Of a stretch of 64,000 nucleotides of DNA, positions 49,078 through 59,959 are shown in pieces. The notes beneath the pieces are model-generated. The model ran no database searches. It saw only the letters and a program-made list of their open reading frames with translations, and was not told the origin of the DNA. The stretch lies in the NCBI GenBank assembly GCA_037179385.1, contig CM074179.1, positions 71,819,683 through 71,883,682 on the forward strand, in the 5' to 3' direction. The position numbers were made by a program, and so were the translations under genes. This stretch comes from Holothuria scabra (lineage: Eukaryota > Echinodermata > Holothuroidea > Aspidochirotida > Holothuriidae). The stretch's first letter is position 1, and every line of letters starts with the position of its first letter.

Positions 49078-49284
49078 ATGAAACACCATTTCCAGAGCTG
49101 CACGTGTCAGGATTTTGAAAAATACTGGCTCAATACCTATCATAATAACAAAACTCATTGTCAGCCAAAACGATATCCAGTTCCATTCAAATACTATCTA
49201 AAAAGCCATAGAGAATTATCGGTAGCTGTTAATAAAAACTTGGTACGCTTGTTTGCTGGAAACTTCACAGAACCTCACAAATAA
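49078..49284 (+). CDS. Unidentified short ORF, 68 aa
   Basis: ATG-initiated frame beginning MKHHFQSCTCQDFEKYW, with three Cys/His pairs in the first third and a basic middle. No recognised family, no splice sites that I would rely on. Probably a chance frame or a relic. Confidence 0.12.
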   Translation: MKHHFQSCTCQDFEKYWLNTYHNNKTHCQPKRYPVPFKYYLKSHRELSVAVNKNLVRLFAGNFTEPHK

Positions 49285-49587
49285 ATCATTCTTGCAAGTT
49301 CAATAATTTTACACTTGGAGGTGTTATCACTTTATCCACCCAAACCTATACCTTAATTTCCAAATGAACAACCTGTTAACAATACCTCATGGGGATGTCA
49401 CTTTAAATCATACACAAGAAGAAAGGAATACAAATTAAAAAAACACACAAAACCGTATGGACAGAGACTGATTATTTTCGAAAATTTTCTCTTGCTGTCA
49501 GTGCAAGATATAGTCACATTAAATGCTTCAATATTCCTTCTAAGAAATGTAAAGTTAGTTTGAGTTGAATGTTGCTAATACTTATAC

Positions 49588-49693
49588 CTGAAAGTCCACA
49601 AAAGCAGCAGGATGTTTTCCTGATATTCGTCCTCCTTTGCGTCTTCGAGGAAAGAGATATGGCCAGAAATTTGTAGCAAGGTTGTGCTTTTAT
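49588..49693 (-). CDS. Exon candidate (minus strand), 106 bp
   Basis: Strong splice context on the minus strand: an acceptor ending ATATATTGCAG and a donor CAG followed by GTATAAG. One frame, which includes HISFLEDAKEDEYQENILLL, is open and protein-like; a second is open but Cys/Arg-rich. Product unknown. Confidence 0.35.
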
Positions 49694-50345
49694 CTGCAAT
49701 ATATATATATAAAAAAAAATATGATGGTAAGGAAGCAGCTGCACTATGGGTACATTTTGAAATTATAAATTGCTAGGTGCAAGTAAGTGGAGGAAAAAGA
49801 AAACCAAAAGGCTTACAGATTCCTTGAACATAGCAAACAGGATTGTTCATCACTCCACTTTAATGTGAAATCAATGAACTTTCCTCAATTAGCATAAACC
49901 AAAAAATCAATTTGATCTTTAACATGGAAATAAAGTAGCCTGGTTTCTTCTACTCAAATGACAACATGCAAATTGTCTTTCCTTGAAAGCTGTGTTCAAA
50001 GGTTTAGTTTTCAATTTGATAGGTGACCCCGCAAATGGCACTGGGTATCCACCAGAAAGACAAGATTATTCCACTCAGCATGAGGTTTCTAAACATTAAG
50101 TATCATGGTTTCTTCACATTTTGACCTCTCATGACCGCAAGAGACCTATGACCTCCACAAAAATAATGAATTTCTTCTACTTAATATAGGGCAGGCACAA
50201 TTTTAAGTATACCACCCTTGATTTACCACCCATTCTGATTGGTTGGATTCTGATTGGTATTCTGCTAGGTGGTTGGTTTAGGCCTCATATACATTTAGGG
50301 TTGTGACACACTCTCTTTGCTTATTTGCATATACACATATGCATG

Positions 50346-50700
50346 CACACTCTCATTCTCTGAAGAAGACTTGGCATAACTTTAGTTGTTCACTCATGTT
50401 TGACCATTTTTCCCAAATTTCCAGGTTGATCCTAGCTCTGTGAACTGAAATCCCTCTCAGATTCACTCCAGAAGAGCAAAGTTTCACTCTTATTTGAGTG
50501 CCTACAAGGACCACTCTGAAAAAGAGTGATTCCTGAAGACACTCACTAAAGAGTGGATGTTCACCCTTCTTGGATTTAATTTCGCTCTTCTTGGAGTGAC
50601 ATTCCCTGTTCTTGGAGTGTAATAGCAGTCTAATGGAGGGAATCCACATTATTCACTTAATTGCAGAATGCTTAGTTCACTTTTTTTGTTTTAGAGTGTC
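50346..50700. mobile_element. Putative MITE packed with CACTC/GAGTG words
   Basis: Ends ACACTCTCATTCTC and, inverted, GACACTCTAAAACAAAA. About ten CACTC or GAGTG pentamers occur between 50,460 and 50,700, several as CACTCTnnnnnAGAGTG mini-hairpins. TSD not established. Nested in the ~10-kb element. Confidence 0.4.
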
Positions 50701-50882
50701 AAAGGAAAAGAAGGGATATAAAAACTTCAGCATTATCACATTTTGTTGAAGCTTGATAGCAACTTGCAATTGGAAGACACTATAACAAGCAGTTAATATA
50801 GCTAGTAGAGTACGTCTACTATGTTAAATGAAACACATATTGGTAATGGTTGTTCGATCACATTATTGGGAAATCCACTCAC

Positions 50883-51067
50883 CACCCCCAAGTTCAACTT
50901 GTGTAGAAACTCGCTAATATTTCTTGAATTGTCCTCTTTCTCTTCCTTTCCATAAGAAGCCATGCATCATGCAATTTTGGAAATTTACTGCTGTTTCTGT
51001 ACACTTTGATGGTAGTTCTGCTATGAGTCCTCACACCACTGGAGTTGCAATGCTGGATTTTCAATTT
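50883..51067 (-). CDS. Exon candidate (minus strand), possible first coding exon
   Basis: The acceptor TATCTTTTACAG precedes it and the donor GTGAGT follows. An internal ATG at about 50,963 opens the frame MASYGKEKKEDNSRN...ISEFLHKLNLG, which runs into the donor in phase 0. The last part has the look of a SAM-domain helix, but that is only an impression. A second frame, KLKIQHCNSSGVRTH..., is also open to a TGA at the end. The two readings cannot both be right. Confidence 0.3.
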
Positions 51068-51376
51068 CTGTAAAAGATAGCAAAATATTTCAAATTGTTT
51101 TATCCTCAAGGTGTCTGTTTGTGATAAAAACACTGGCCACTGATAATTCCTTCACAACTATCTAACAAATGGATCGATTCATTAGGCAGGCACGACCTTC
51201 CACTTGTGCCACGGGGAAGTACAAGACAATGAGGCTCGTTTTTTTTTTTTTTTTTTTTTATGGGGGGGGGGGATAATAACCGCATGTACGTCACTCATGC
51301 TGGTAAGTTTTTAAATAATTCACAGTTACGTCTTTGGCAAGGTGTGGTTTGTTTTTCCTCACTATCCGATTACCAC

Positions 51377-51426
51377 CTGCCAACTTCAGAGCCCCAGCCA
51401 TCTTTATCAAATACCACCACTTTAAT
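51377..51426 (-). CDS. Exon candidate (minus strand), 50 bp
   Basis: Excellent polypyrimidine acceptor (TTTTCTTTTTGTTTAG) and a weaker GTGGTA donor. One frame reads IKVVVFDKDGWGSEVG and is strikingly protein-like. It does not join in phase to the segment at 50883-51067, so an intermediate exon or a wrong boundary is implied. Confidence 0.3.
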
Positions 51427-51429
51427 CTA

Positions 51430-54190
51430 AACAAAAAGAAAATATCTTAATAGAAAGGCAAGTCTTGTGATCAACTGATAGAATATTACTGCCATCTTAG
51501 CAAAAGTGATGTAGACAACAATATTTAAAACATACAGTCCTAGCTTCAATTTTTCCTTATGATCTACTTCAAACACCAACCCTTTGATTCTAAGAAAACT
51601 AAAATCAGAGGCAAAATTATATTGTTTAATAAAAATTTTCCTTAATTTTTTTTAACATCTCTGTGAGTTTCTCCCTTTCCCAAAAATTCGAGTTTACTAT
51701 TCAAATTATGTGGACGAGATGATGTGGTGATGTGTGTGATATAGAGTAATCTCAATGGAGCTAAAGGAATGTATAGTGGAGTTGTTCCATAGAATTCATT
51801 TCTACAATTTTTATCACATCTAAGATGTTATCAGCTTAGTACAATGTAAACACCCTTTTCCTTAGTTAAAGTTGCCAACAATTTAAATTGAACAATTAAG
51901 ATCAAGTATGCATGAACAGAAGGGTCTTATTAAGTGAGTGTTTGTTATATTTTTCTCAGTATGAAAACATGTAACACTCACCTATGCATAGTAGCATCTA
52001 ACAAATTTCAGCCTCAGCCTCATTTTAGGTATAAGTTGTCTGATGTTCCTCTTTACCTCTTCTGAAAAGACTTGTCATCAAACTGTTGTCCTTTTTTAAA
52101 AAAAAAAGATAATATCATACCTCATATCAGGCGGTGAAAATAACTTCAATGCATTCTCAGGGGTAACATCTAGATTGTGGTCTCACGTACCCTGCTTGAG
52201 GTAACGCCATTTTACCAAATAGCTCCGCGTTTGAGTTACATGGGAACGAGGGTTATCGTGGGGTTGGTGTATGTTTAAATTTCGATCCCTGCGAATCCAC
52301 ATCGCAGGGTTTGTGCAGGTTTTTAACACCTTGTTTGTTTTGATCAAGCAAGGTCATAGGTGTGTATGGTGCTGATAACAGGTATTTTCTAACATTTGAC
52401 AGTAATTAGTATGTGAAATGTTTGACCTCATTACTATGGTAGCACTAACCAATCAGTGAGGTTCTGTAGGTGAGACCAAGCCTCCCGCACAACAGCCTCC
52501 CTCACAATCATTTGAAAAACATGACAGTTATGTCTCATCATAATTCCTTTTTGTTTAATGGTTTTGTGTTTGCAAGACTTTAATTTCTTTTAAACGGTAT
52601 GTAGGGCCTATAGTAAGTTGCAAGGTGTATTTTGTTGAAGCATTTTTTTGGAAAATGTATTTAACCTTTACTTGAATTGTAGGCCTACTACATATAGTCA
52701 CTATTAGAAATGCTAAGAAGTCCAAATTAAAACAAATATACATGGTTTAATTCTGAGTCAGTTAGTTGGTTAGCCCAGTTTCCAACCAATTGGTTTAACT
52801 GGTTTAATTCTGAAAGGCAAATCTTCACTTGGTAAATGGGACACCATTGTGTCCCATCCGAGTGTCCCATCCGAGTGTCCCACTTGTTTATTTTTCAAGT
52901 AGGCCTTCATACTCCAATCCCCATTAGATCTTATTCCTCAGAAAATATCATTCAAAACAGCAGGTTGACCTATGTTGGCCTACAGTGAGCTTAGTATCTC
53001 GAATATCTCTGTTAGGTGTCTGTTTAAATCCACCCCAAATTCTTAAAAAATAATTTTCTATATTGACACTTTTTTGTAATAAATTACATAATTTTGCATG
53101 TTTCCAGTACACATAGATAATCTGAATTATTAATTTTTTATTCTGGATAAAGGAATAAGACTGAGTATTGCAAATAGCCACCTTGTCTACAAAACCACCC
53201 ATACTTAACTTACACATTACTTAAATGTAACCCAGGAAAACGGTGATATTTCTTTTGTTTCTTCATTTTTCATTTTCTACAATATTGTACAGCAGGCATG
53301 ATTTTTGTAGGGAATCTGAAAAAAGCAAATATTTATTTTTTTATACTTATAGGAAACATTCAGCTTCAAAGATCAAAAAAAAAAAAAAATGCAAGGGAAA
53401 AATGACTGTAAATCAATACACATCTGTGATACGACACCCCAATCAGACTGACATTGACAAGATGATGTTTCAGCTAAAGATAGACGGAAAAAAGCTAGGC
53501 AGCTACCTTTATTACAGCTACTATTGACTTCTTTCTCACTGACAAAAAATTTCGAATGCAAAATCTCGATTTACTGTACTACTATGAACTCACATCTTCG
53601 TTTAATTTCATAAAGTTTGATTTCAATAGAACGATTTCAAAGCAGATCAAACTTAAGATTGATGAAGGCTAGAGTTACCAATACTTGCCTCCATGAAACA
53701 GTGCCCAGGTCAAACAGAATGGTATTGCTATGTTTTGTACGGTTGTGATCTTTTGGAAAACAGCAAAAAATTTAAAATGAAATCTCCTTTCCCTTCATAA
53801 TGGTATGACTAGCCTAGGTCTATGGAACTTTGTTTACATCATTACGCTATGCTACATAAAAATATTACGTCACTGTAGAAGGTAATTAGGCCTAGCATAG
53901 TTCATTACTTACTCCAAAATGCTCGGGGTGAATTTCCGTAGAAGAGGATGTTTACTACCGTCACAAAATATGCCACTGCGGTGAGGTCCCGAAGAGGTCA
54001 CAATAGGTTCGGAGAGTCCCACTCTAGTTCATATATTGTGTAAACATCCGGCCCTATAACTAACGTTATGTTCAGCCCATCATGAACAGTACCCACCGAC
54101 CGTAGTTAAGTAGCCTAACGTTATCCTACCCTGGCCTATACCTTCCAAACCTCACTGGCTAGCGGTAACGATTAACTACAAAATATTGCA
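51430..54190. other. Interior of the ~10-kb element, no gene recognised
   Basis: AT-rich. A minus-strand GTAAGTAA donor occurs near 53,910-53,920 after GC-richer sequence (53,925-54,050) that could be a first exon or promoter. TAGGCCTA words recur near 52,680 and 53,890. An open frame at 53243-53527 (plus) contains an A14 run. Confidence 0.35.
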
Positions 54191-54191
54191 G

Positions 54192-54291
54192 AAAGGGTCA
54201 AAAATGAAAAAATACCCTCCAAACTTGTATCAGCTAATCGAGTCCCCAGTTTTTCAGCATTTCTTTTCAATCCAGTGAAACCATTTAAAAG
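54192..54291 (+). CDS. Exon candidate (plus strand), 100 bp
   Basis: Acceptor AAAATATTGCAG and strong donor AAG followed by GTGAGTC. One frame is fully open and includes KLVSANRVPSFSAFLFNPV. Its orientation is opposite to the other exon candidates, so it may be a separate transcript or chance. Confidence 0.25.
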
Positions 54292-54369
54292 GTGAGTCAA
54301 TATTTTTCGGCAAGTTACTTCGCAGGAAACACCAAGTTTGGTCGTCACCTTTGGTCGCCACCGCTTGCA

Positions 54370-54639
54370 GTGTTTGTACAGTTCTTATGTAAAAATTAGT
54401 TCATTCTTTGGTAAATGTTTAATGCTTTGTTACACGTTACATACTTTTCGTAAAAATTACATGGATCATCTGTAAAATATTTTTTACATAAAAGTTAAGA
54501 ACGAACAGTTTTTACCATCCACTTTGGTAAACTGAATTTTATTCGTGTGATACATATTTACTTAAACTGTGTAATATTTTCACTTATTTTTACTTATTTT
54601 AATTTACTTAATTTTTTTTTACTTACCATTCTGTGAGTG
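54370..54639. repeat. Right terminal region of the ~10-kb element
   Basis: Inverted counterpart of 44,606-44,900, with repeated TTTACTTA/GTAAA words and the TTTACCAAAGTG motif (seen here as CACTTTGGTAAA near 54,516). Confidence 0.65.
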
Positions 54640-54644
54640 AACTT

Positions 54645-55017
54645 AAAGCAACCAGACCAGATGACCGGAAACAGTATTTCCGAGACTTTTACGAAGAATC
54701 TAAGCAGTGAGTGTGTGTTTTTTTTTTTTTTTTCTTTTTCTTTTTTTGGCATTTGCAACAAAATGCTTAAAAATGTTCAAACCGCTAAATGGTTAGAAAT
54801 TTATTAAAAATACTTTGACCCGAAAAAGATGATTGTATTAGCGTAGCGCCACCTCTCGTTGGTGCGGAGCGAAGGGAAAATTTGGAATACTAGCCGCGAC
54901 CTCTCAGATGGCCGGAAATTGCGTCTTTATACTTATAAAGAGAATCTAAACAGTAGTTATATTTAGCTTTTGTTTGCATTCGGGAAAGGAGTTTACAACC
55001 AAGGTGAAAATATGACT
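54645..55017. repeat. hAT-like debris
   Basis: Two related stretches around AGATGACCGGAAAC (54,659) and AGATGGCCGGAAAT (54,907), each followed by ...GAATCTAA(A/G)CAGT. Similar to sequence inside the hAT-type element near 7,497-7,540. No termini found. Confidence 0.4.
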
Positions 55018-55525
55018 ACAAAAAATTGAGAATCCTAACATGCCGTCTGGTGCCACATATGCTACATTTTTAAGTAAAATTTGTGTTGGTAAATACTTAT
55101 TTTTACGATCTAAAACAACGCCACCAGTGGGAATGGCATCGCCTAAGGGGCCATTGAGGTAAACCTATTAGGTGCAGTAATTTAGTTATTGCAATCCCTT
55201 ATAGGTTTACCCATTTGGGGCAATACATGTTTGCCACACGAGCCGCTGTGTAATAGCTCAGTCTGTAATAGTCGCTTCCCTGAATGATTTGTTAGTTTTT
55301 GTTGTCTGACGTCATCGTACTACACACATTTATAAAGTTTGAAACTGGTTTAGAGATGTTGGTTTCACTAAGTTGTGACAGAGTTATGTTTCAAAATCTA
55401 TAAAATGGAAAATAAGCTGGCTAGAACTCATGACATGGAATCCATATGAGTATAACTAAACGAGTGAGTGGGAAAATTACCTTCTTAGCCGGGTGATATT
55501 CAAGAAAAGACTATATTGCCTTACG
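55018..55525. repeat. Diverged fourth fragment of unit A
   Basis: Aligns with A1 ~18,925-19,415. Shared landmarks include TCTGGTGCCA, ATAGGTTTACC/ATAGATTTACC, GCTCAGT...GGCTTCCCTGA-like words and GAATCCATATGAG. Much more diverged than A3. It lies next to the ~10-kb element, 29 kb from A2. Confidence 0.7.
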
Positions 55526-56609
55526 TGAATTGATATCATATAATCAAAAAATACTAGTAAATGTTATTATGTGTTAGTTGACTAGGTCAAAGGTCCCTGG
55601 ACATCACGTCTCTACTACATACATGATGGGTACTAATAGCATGAGTGTTGTGTGCGAAATTATATTTTGAGAAATTAATCATCAAATCTGGAAGTTTCAA
55701 AATTGAAAATAGGGCGATTAAATAGAAATTGACTTTTCTGAACAGTTTAGAAGTCTCAGGATACGTCACTTTTTCCATATATATGTCCAAAATGTTGTTT
55801 ACAATAATTGAAGTTGCCTGTAACCCAGCGCCTGAGAACAATGTTATTACCCATACACAAGATGAGATGTCAATCATGAAACGCCATGCATACTCCCTAG
55901 TAAGAGAAAGCATGTTTCATCCTGTTCATAACTGGCTGACAATGCGGCGGTGTCTCTGAATCTTTGAAGTTCTGTTAGTAACCGTGCTCGCGAAAAAAAA
56001 ATCTTGCTTACATACCATACGGGGATGTTGAAATACAGAGCAGTAACGTCCCGGAGTAGCAAGAAATCAATTTCGGGTGAACGGTGGTAAATCACGAAGA
56101 ATACGTAAAAAAAATGTGTAGTTTTCTTATTAAAAGAGGGAATTTTTGTTACCACGGGGATGAGAATAAACTAGTCCATAAAACTAGATAAAGACTTTGT
56201 AAGGGTGCATGCCCAGTCCTGAAATAAAAGGCCTCACTGGGGTAAAATTTTCAAAGATTTGGACAGTTTTAAACATTTGGACAGTTTTATTATTGTCCCT
56301 GGGGGATATTAGAGTTGTCTTCTAAATAAAAGGTTATGTAAATCGCAACATAGGCCGGGACAGGATCTTAACCCTTTTTAGGGGGGCTCAATGCCTGAGT
56401 CATGTAAATCGCAAGGCAGTTTTCAAGAAATCATTTCTCAGACATGGAACAGGTTACGGTGATATTGGTTTAATTTGCAAAGACTGTAAATTTATGCACC
56501 ATACCCCTCAGTCATGCCACTCAGACGTTTGAACAGGCCAGTGTAATGATCGTACTAGTGGCATTCGGTGCATTATTGTCTACCGCAACCACCACCCCCC
56601 CCCCCCTCG
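55526..56609. other. No gene recognised
   Basis: AT-rich. Overlapping open frames on both strands at 55587-56155 (up to 108 codons) without motifs. C12 run at 56,595-56,606 just before the LINE. Confidence 0.4.
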
Positions 56610-56689
56610 TCTCAAGTCAATAACCTCAAGACTACTGATTTTGTCCTTGAATTTGATGAATTCATGGGGAGATCCTCATATGTCCCGGT

Positions 56690-59155
56690 AAAGTTTTGAT
56701 AGCTGGTGTTTTCAATGTCCACGTAGATGATCCTGCTAAGCCAGATGTTAGGCGATTCATTTCATCATATGAAACCGCTGGCTTCCATCAATATGTTGAT
56801 GTCTCAACACATCGGCATGGTCATACTTTGGATCTAATTTTGGCCAGGGAGGATGATCAGATTATCCATGGATATAAAATACAAGAAAATGATCTATCTG
56901 ATCGTTACATGATTTATTGTTATGTCAACAGAAAGGAACCACCCCAAATGAAATCCAGTGTTCAATTGCGTCGCTTCAAGCAAATAAATCGAGATGCATT
57001 CAAAGAGGATCTGGTTGAAGGCTTCAGCAACATCCCATAGGATCTCGGTCTTGATGAATTAGTCAATGATGAATTAGTCTTGATGAATTAGTCAATGCAT
57101 ATAACACCTTTGTCCAGAATGTTCTTGATATTCATGCCCCACAAACAGAGAAGGAAAAAGTTCTGAGGCCACATTTCCATTGGTATGATGATGAAATTAG
57201 AACTCAAACCCATGTTAGACGCAGACTTGAGAGGAAGTGGCGTAAAACTCGTTCACCTGATGACAAGCAGACCTTTAAGGACCAAAGGGAAATCGTAAAT
57301 AAGTTAATTGAGTCAAAGAAAATTGGTTTTTATAGGGAAAAACTATCATGTGCTAATGATAAGGAAGTTTTCAAAATGGTTAACTCTCTTCTTAGTAAAA
57401 GTGATCGTGTTTAGCCATCCTCTGATTCCACTTATGCCTTATGCAAACAATTTTCTAAGTTTTTGTCTGATAAAGTTACAAAAATAAGGGAAGATTTCAA
57501 TGATTGTCCCCAGCCTGCTAATAGCTTTGAGGTAGCTAGGTCTAATGATGGCTCTTCTCATACTAATCCTCATTTTGAATTATTTTCTGAATTTTCCATT
57601 TTTTCTATTGATGAAATTACTAGGATAATGAAAGGTTGAAACAGGAAGTCTAGTGTAATTGATCCAATCCCGACTTGGTTGTTAAGGGACACCATTGAGG
57701 TTTTTCTTCCAATTTTTTCTCGTATCATTAATAAATCACTTGAATCTGGTGTTTTTCCAGAATTGCTCGGCAGCGCTGTCATAACTCCTGTGATTAAGAA
57801 ACCATCTCTTGATCGCAATATTCTTAAGAATTACAGACTTGTGTCTAATATATTGTTTCTGTCCAAGGTTCTGGAGAAACTTGTTTCAATGCAAGTTAAG
57901 ATTCATATTCAAGCTAATAACTTGGATGAGGTGTACCAGTCAGGTTATAGGTCAAACTGTAGCACGGAAACTGCATTACTGAAAGTCAAGTCTGATGTGT
58001 TGGGTGCTGTGGACAAGGGGGGGGGGGTGGTTTTCATTGTCCTCCTCGATTTGTCTGCAGCATTCGATACAGTTGATCATGAATTGTTCCTTCAACGTCT
58101 TTATGATAACTTTGGTGTAACTGGAAATGTACTTCGGTGGTTTGAAAGCTATTTGAAAAGTAGAACGTGTTATGTGAACATAAACGGTATCTCTTCAGAT
58201 CAAAGTAGGTTGTTGTGTGGTGTATCACAGGGTTCAGTTTGGGGGCCTCTTTTGTATGTAATGTATACTCATACAATGGGTAGCATTATGCAAATGCACT
58301 CTTATGCTGATGACACTCAGCTGTATGTATCATTCCATCCTAACATATCTAGTGATGCAGACTTGGCCCTGCATAAATTGCAAGACTGTATTTCTGCCAT
58401 TATGTTGTGGATGAATTCAAATAAGCTTAAATTAAATAATGACAAAACTGAGTTTTGTTATAGCTGGTACAAAACAAAGTCTCCAAAAACTTCCTTCACT
58501 ACATTTAGAAGTTGGACCCAGTCATATCATCCCCTCTAGTGAAATTCGTAATCTAGGAATTATGTTTGATTCAAACTTTAAAATGACGAAACAGGTTAAC
58601 AGCCTAGTCTCATCTTGTAATTATCATCTTAGGAATTTATTTCGTATTGGTCGGTACCTTAATGAAGAGACTCGTCATTCTGCTGTCCGTCCTTTTCTCC
58701 TATCACGTTTTGATTACGGCAATGCCCTTTTATATGGTGCTTCATCAAAGGACCTTAATCGCCTCTAGTCCTTGCAAAACCGTTGTGTTAAGTTTATTTT
58801 CTAGGCAGGTAGATTAGATAGCCCCAAACCTCTTCTACGTGCCCTTCACTGGTTACCTATTCGCGAAAGAATCCAATTTAAAGTTTGTTTATATGTTTAC
58901 AAACGTTTGAATGATTTGGCTCCAGCCTATCTCTCTAATATGCTCCATTGGAAAACCACACCTTTATCTGGTCCTGTTACTAGGTCTGCAATGGACGGGG
59001 CCCTACTTCTCATACCTCCTTCCAAGAAGCGAGTAGGTGAGGGGGCCTTTTCCATTGCAGGTGCTATGTTATGGAACTCTCTTCCTTCTCACATACGGAA
59101 TTCCAAATCTGTTGCGCTGTTCAAAAAACAGCTTAAGACTTACTTATTTAGTTGA
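56690..59155 (+). pseudogene. Endonuclease-reverse transcriptase of CR1/L2-like LINE, heavily broken
   Basis: The endonuclease part has LIAGVFNVHVDD and HGHTLDLILAR (56,696-57,040), ending at a TAG. The linker contains WYDDEIRTQTHVRRRLERKW. The reverse transcriptase, mainly 57,679-58,539, shows VSNILFLSKVLEKLV, LLDLSAAFDTVDH, GVSQGSVWGPLLY and the catalytic SYADDTQLYVSF. The C-terminal part is split between 58,439-58,768 and 58,907-59,155. Breaks include a frameshift near 56,690, stops at about 57,038, 57,413, 57,637, 58,766 and 58,801, and a frameshift near 58,440. A G11 run at 58,017-58,027 keeps frame (VDKGGGVV). Clearly dead and older than the first LINE in the window. Confidence 0.85.
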
Positions 59156-59188
59156 TTGTGTTTTGCTGGTATTATTTTTCTTGGTGCC

Positions 59189-59255
59189 AAGCGCATTGAT
59201 CATATGAAATTTGCGCTTTATAAAAGTTTGTATGTAAGATGTATGTAAGATGTAA
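59189..59255 (+). promoter_or_regulatory. LINE 3' stem-loop and tandem tail
   Basis: AAGCGCA (59189-59195) pairs with TGCGCTT (59212-59218), followed by TATGTAAGATGTATGTAAGATGT. Same architecture as at 44,298 with a different tail unit. Confidence 0.65.
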
Positions 59256-59323
59256 CATCCTGCAGACTTCAATTTACCACCAACAAATAGCCAATACAAT
59301 ATTATATTGAATTCTAGTATTTC

Positions 59324-59338
59324 GGGGGGGGGGGGGGG
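59324..59338. repeat. G15 homopolymer run
   Basis: Longest of at least eleven G/C runs of 10 or more bases in this otherwise AT-rich window. Confidence 0.9.
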
Positions 59339-59479
59339 TTGTGAGGTGATATTTTAACAAAATGCCACTAAATGTTCGTTTTTATTCAAAAATATTCAAA
59401 AAATGCAAAAACTGCACAAAATTTAAAAGAAAAATCAAGAAGGATAGTATAAAATGGCCCACCCTGCTCATACTTTATT

Positions 59480-59511
59480 AGCTCAAACCAGCTCAAAGAG
59501 CTGTTTGAGCT
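59480..59511. repeat. Near-perfect hairpin AGCTCAAAC...GTTTGAGCT
   Basis: AGCTCAAACCAGCT, a 5-nt loop, then AGCTGTTTGAGCT. The arms pair apart from one extra base. It heads a ~480-bp stretch (to about 59,960) with repeated GAGGTCA words that looks like a dispersed repeat. Confidence 0.6.
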
Positions 59512-59959
59512 TTTGTGATCTTCCACCGTCACTCCGTCTATCCGTTTATCTATCATGTCTGTTCACAATTGCCTTTAGTGCTCTCAAGGGCACATTTGTG
59601 GACGAATTGTAACACAATTTGGACACAGCGGTCATTGGACATAGGGCTACATGTTGTGTTCAAAAAGTTGAGGTCAAAGGTCATCTAGGGCTCATTAGCG
59701 GCTGTTTTGTGGATATTTTTGGAAGTGCCACTTCTCCCACAAATAGTGTTCGATGTCCTTGAAAGTTGGCCATAATATTTATCTGGGAGTGGTTTTTGAA
59801 CGTTGTACTTTTCTTGTTTATCCGAGGTCATTCGAGGTCATGGAGGTCATGGGTGTAAATATTTTGAAATGCTATTTTCTCCAAGATGCATTGCAAACTT
59901 GTTCTCAAAATTGTTCAGATTGGTGGCTGGAATGTGCTGATTACAATTTTTTTTTTCTG

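Larger units (their letters stand above)
44606..54639. mobile_element. ~10-kb element bounded by inverted termini (CACTA-like?)
   Basis: Both ends start CACTCACAGAA inward (left 44606; right, inverted, from 54639). Beyond the first 11 bases the two subterminal regions remain homologous in inverted orientation. Both contain CACAG(G/T)TTAAGTAAA, then TTTACCAAAGTG followed by a TGG-GGTAAAA motif, then TTTTATGTAAAA, in the same order. Termini starting CACT plus subterminal repeats recall EnSpm/CACTA transposons. A candidate 3-bp TSD (AAC) is imperfect, since one extra G precedes the left terminus. The interior holds nested MITEs and splice-flanked open segments, largely on the minus strand. No transposase domain was recognised, so it may be an undescribed element or a relic. 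Confidence 0.6.
56610..59255 (+). mobile_element. 5'-truncated CR1/L2-like LINE, second copy/family
   Basis: Starts within the endonuclease domain and runs through reverse transcriptase to a 3' UTR with a stem-loop and an ATGTAAGATGT-type tandem tail. The protein is related to, but clearly different from, the LINE at 41.7-44.4 kb, so the two are separate families of one group. Confidence 0.85.

Noticed and set aside
52830..52885. Short direct repeats of GTGTCCCATCCGA as a CRISPR-like array
   Set aside because: Only two to three imperfect units without regular spacers, in animal DNA.
44603..54642. Exact TSD for the ~10-kb element
   Set aside because: Immediate flanks are ACG and AAC. AAC appears on both sides only if one extra G is allowed at the left, so I do not claim it as established.
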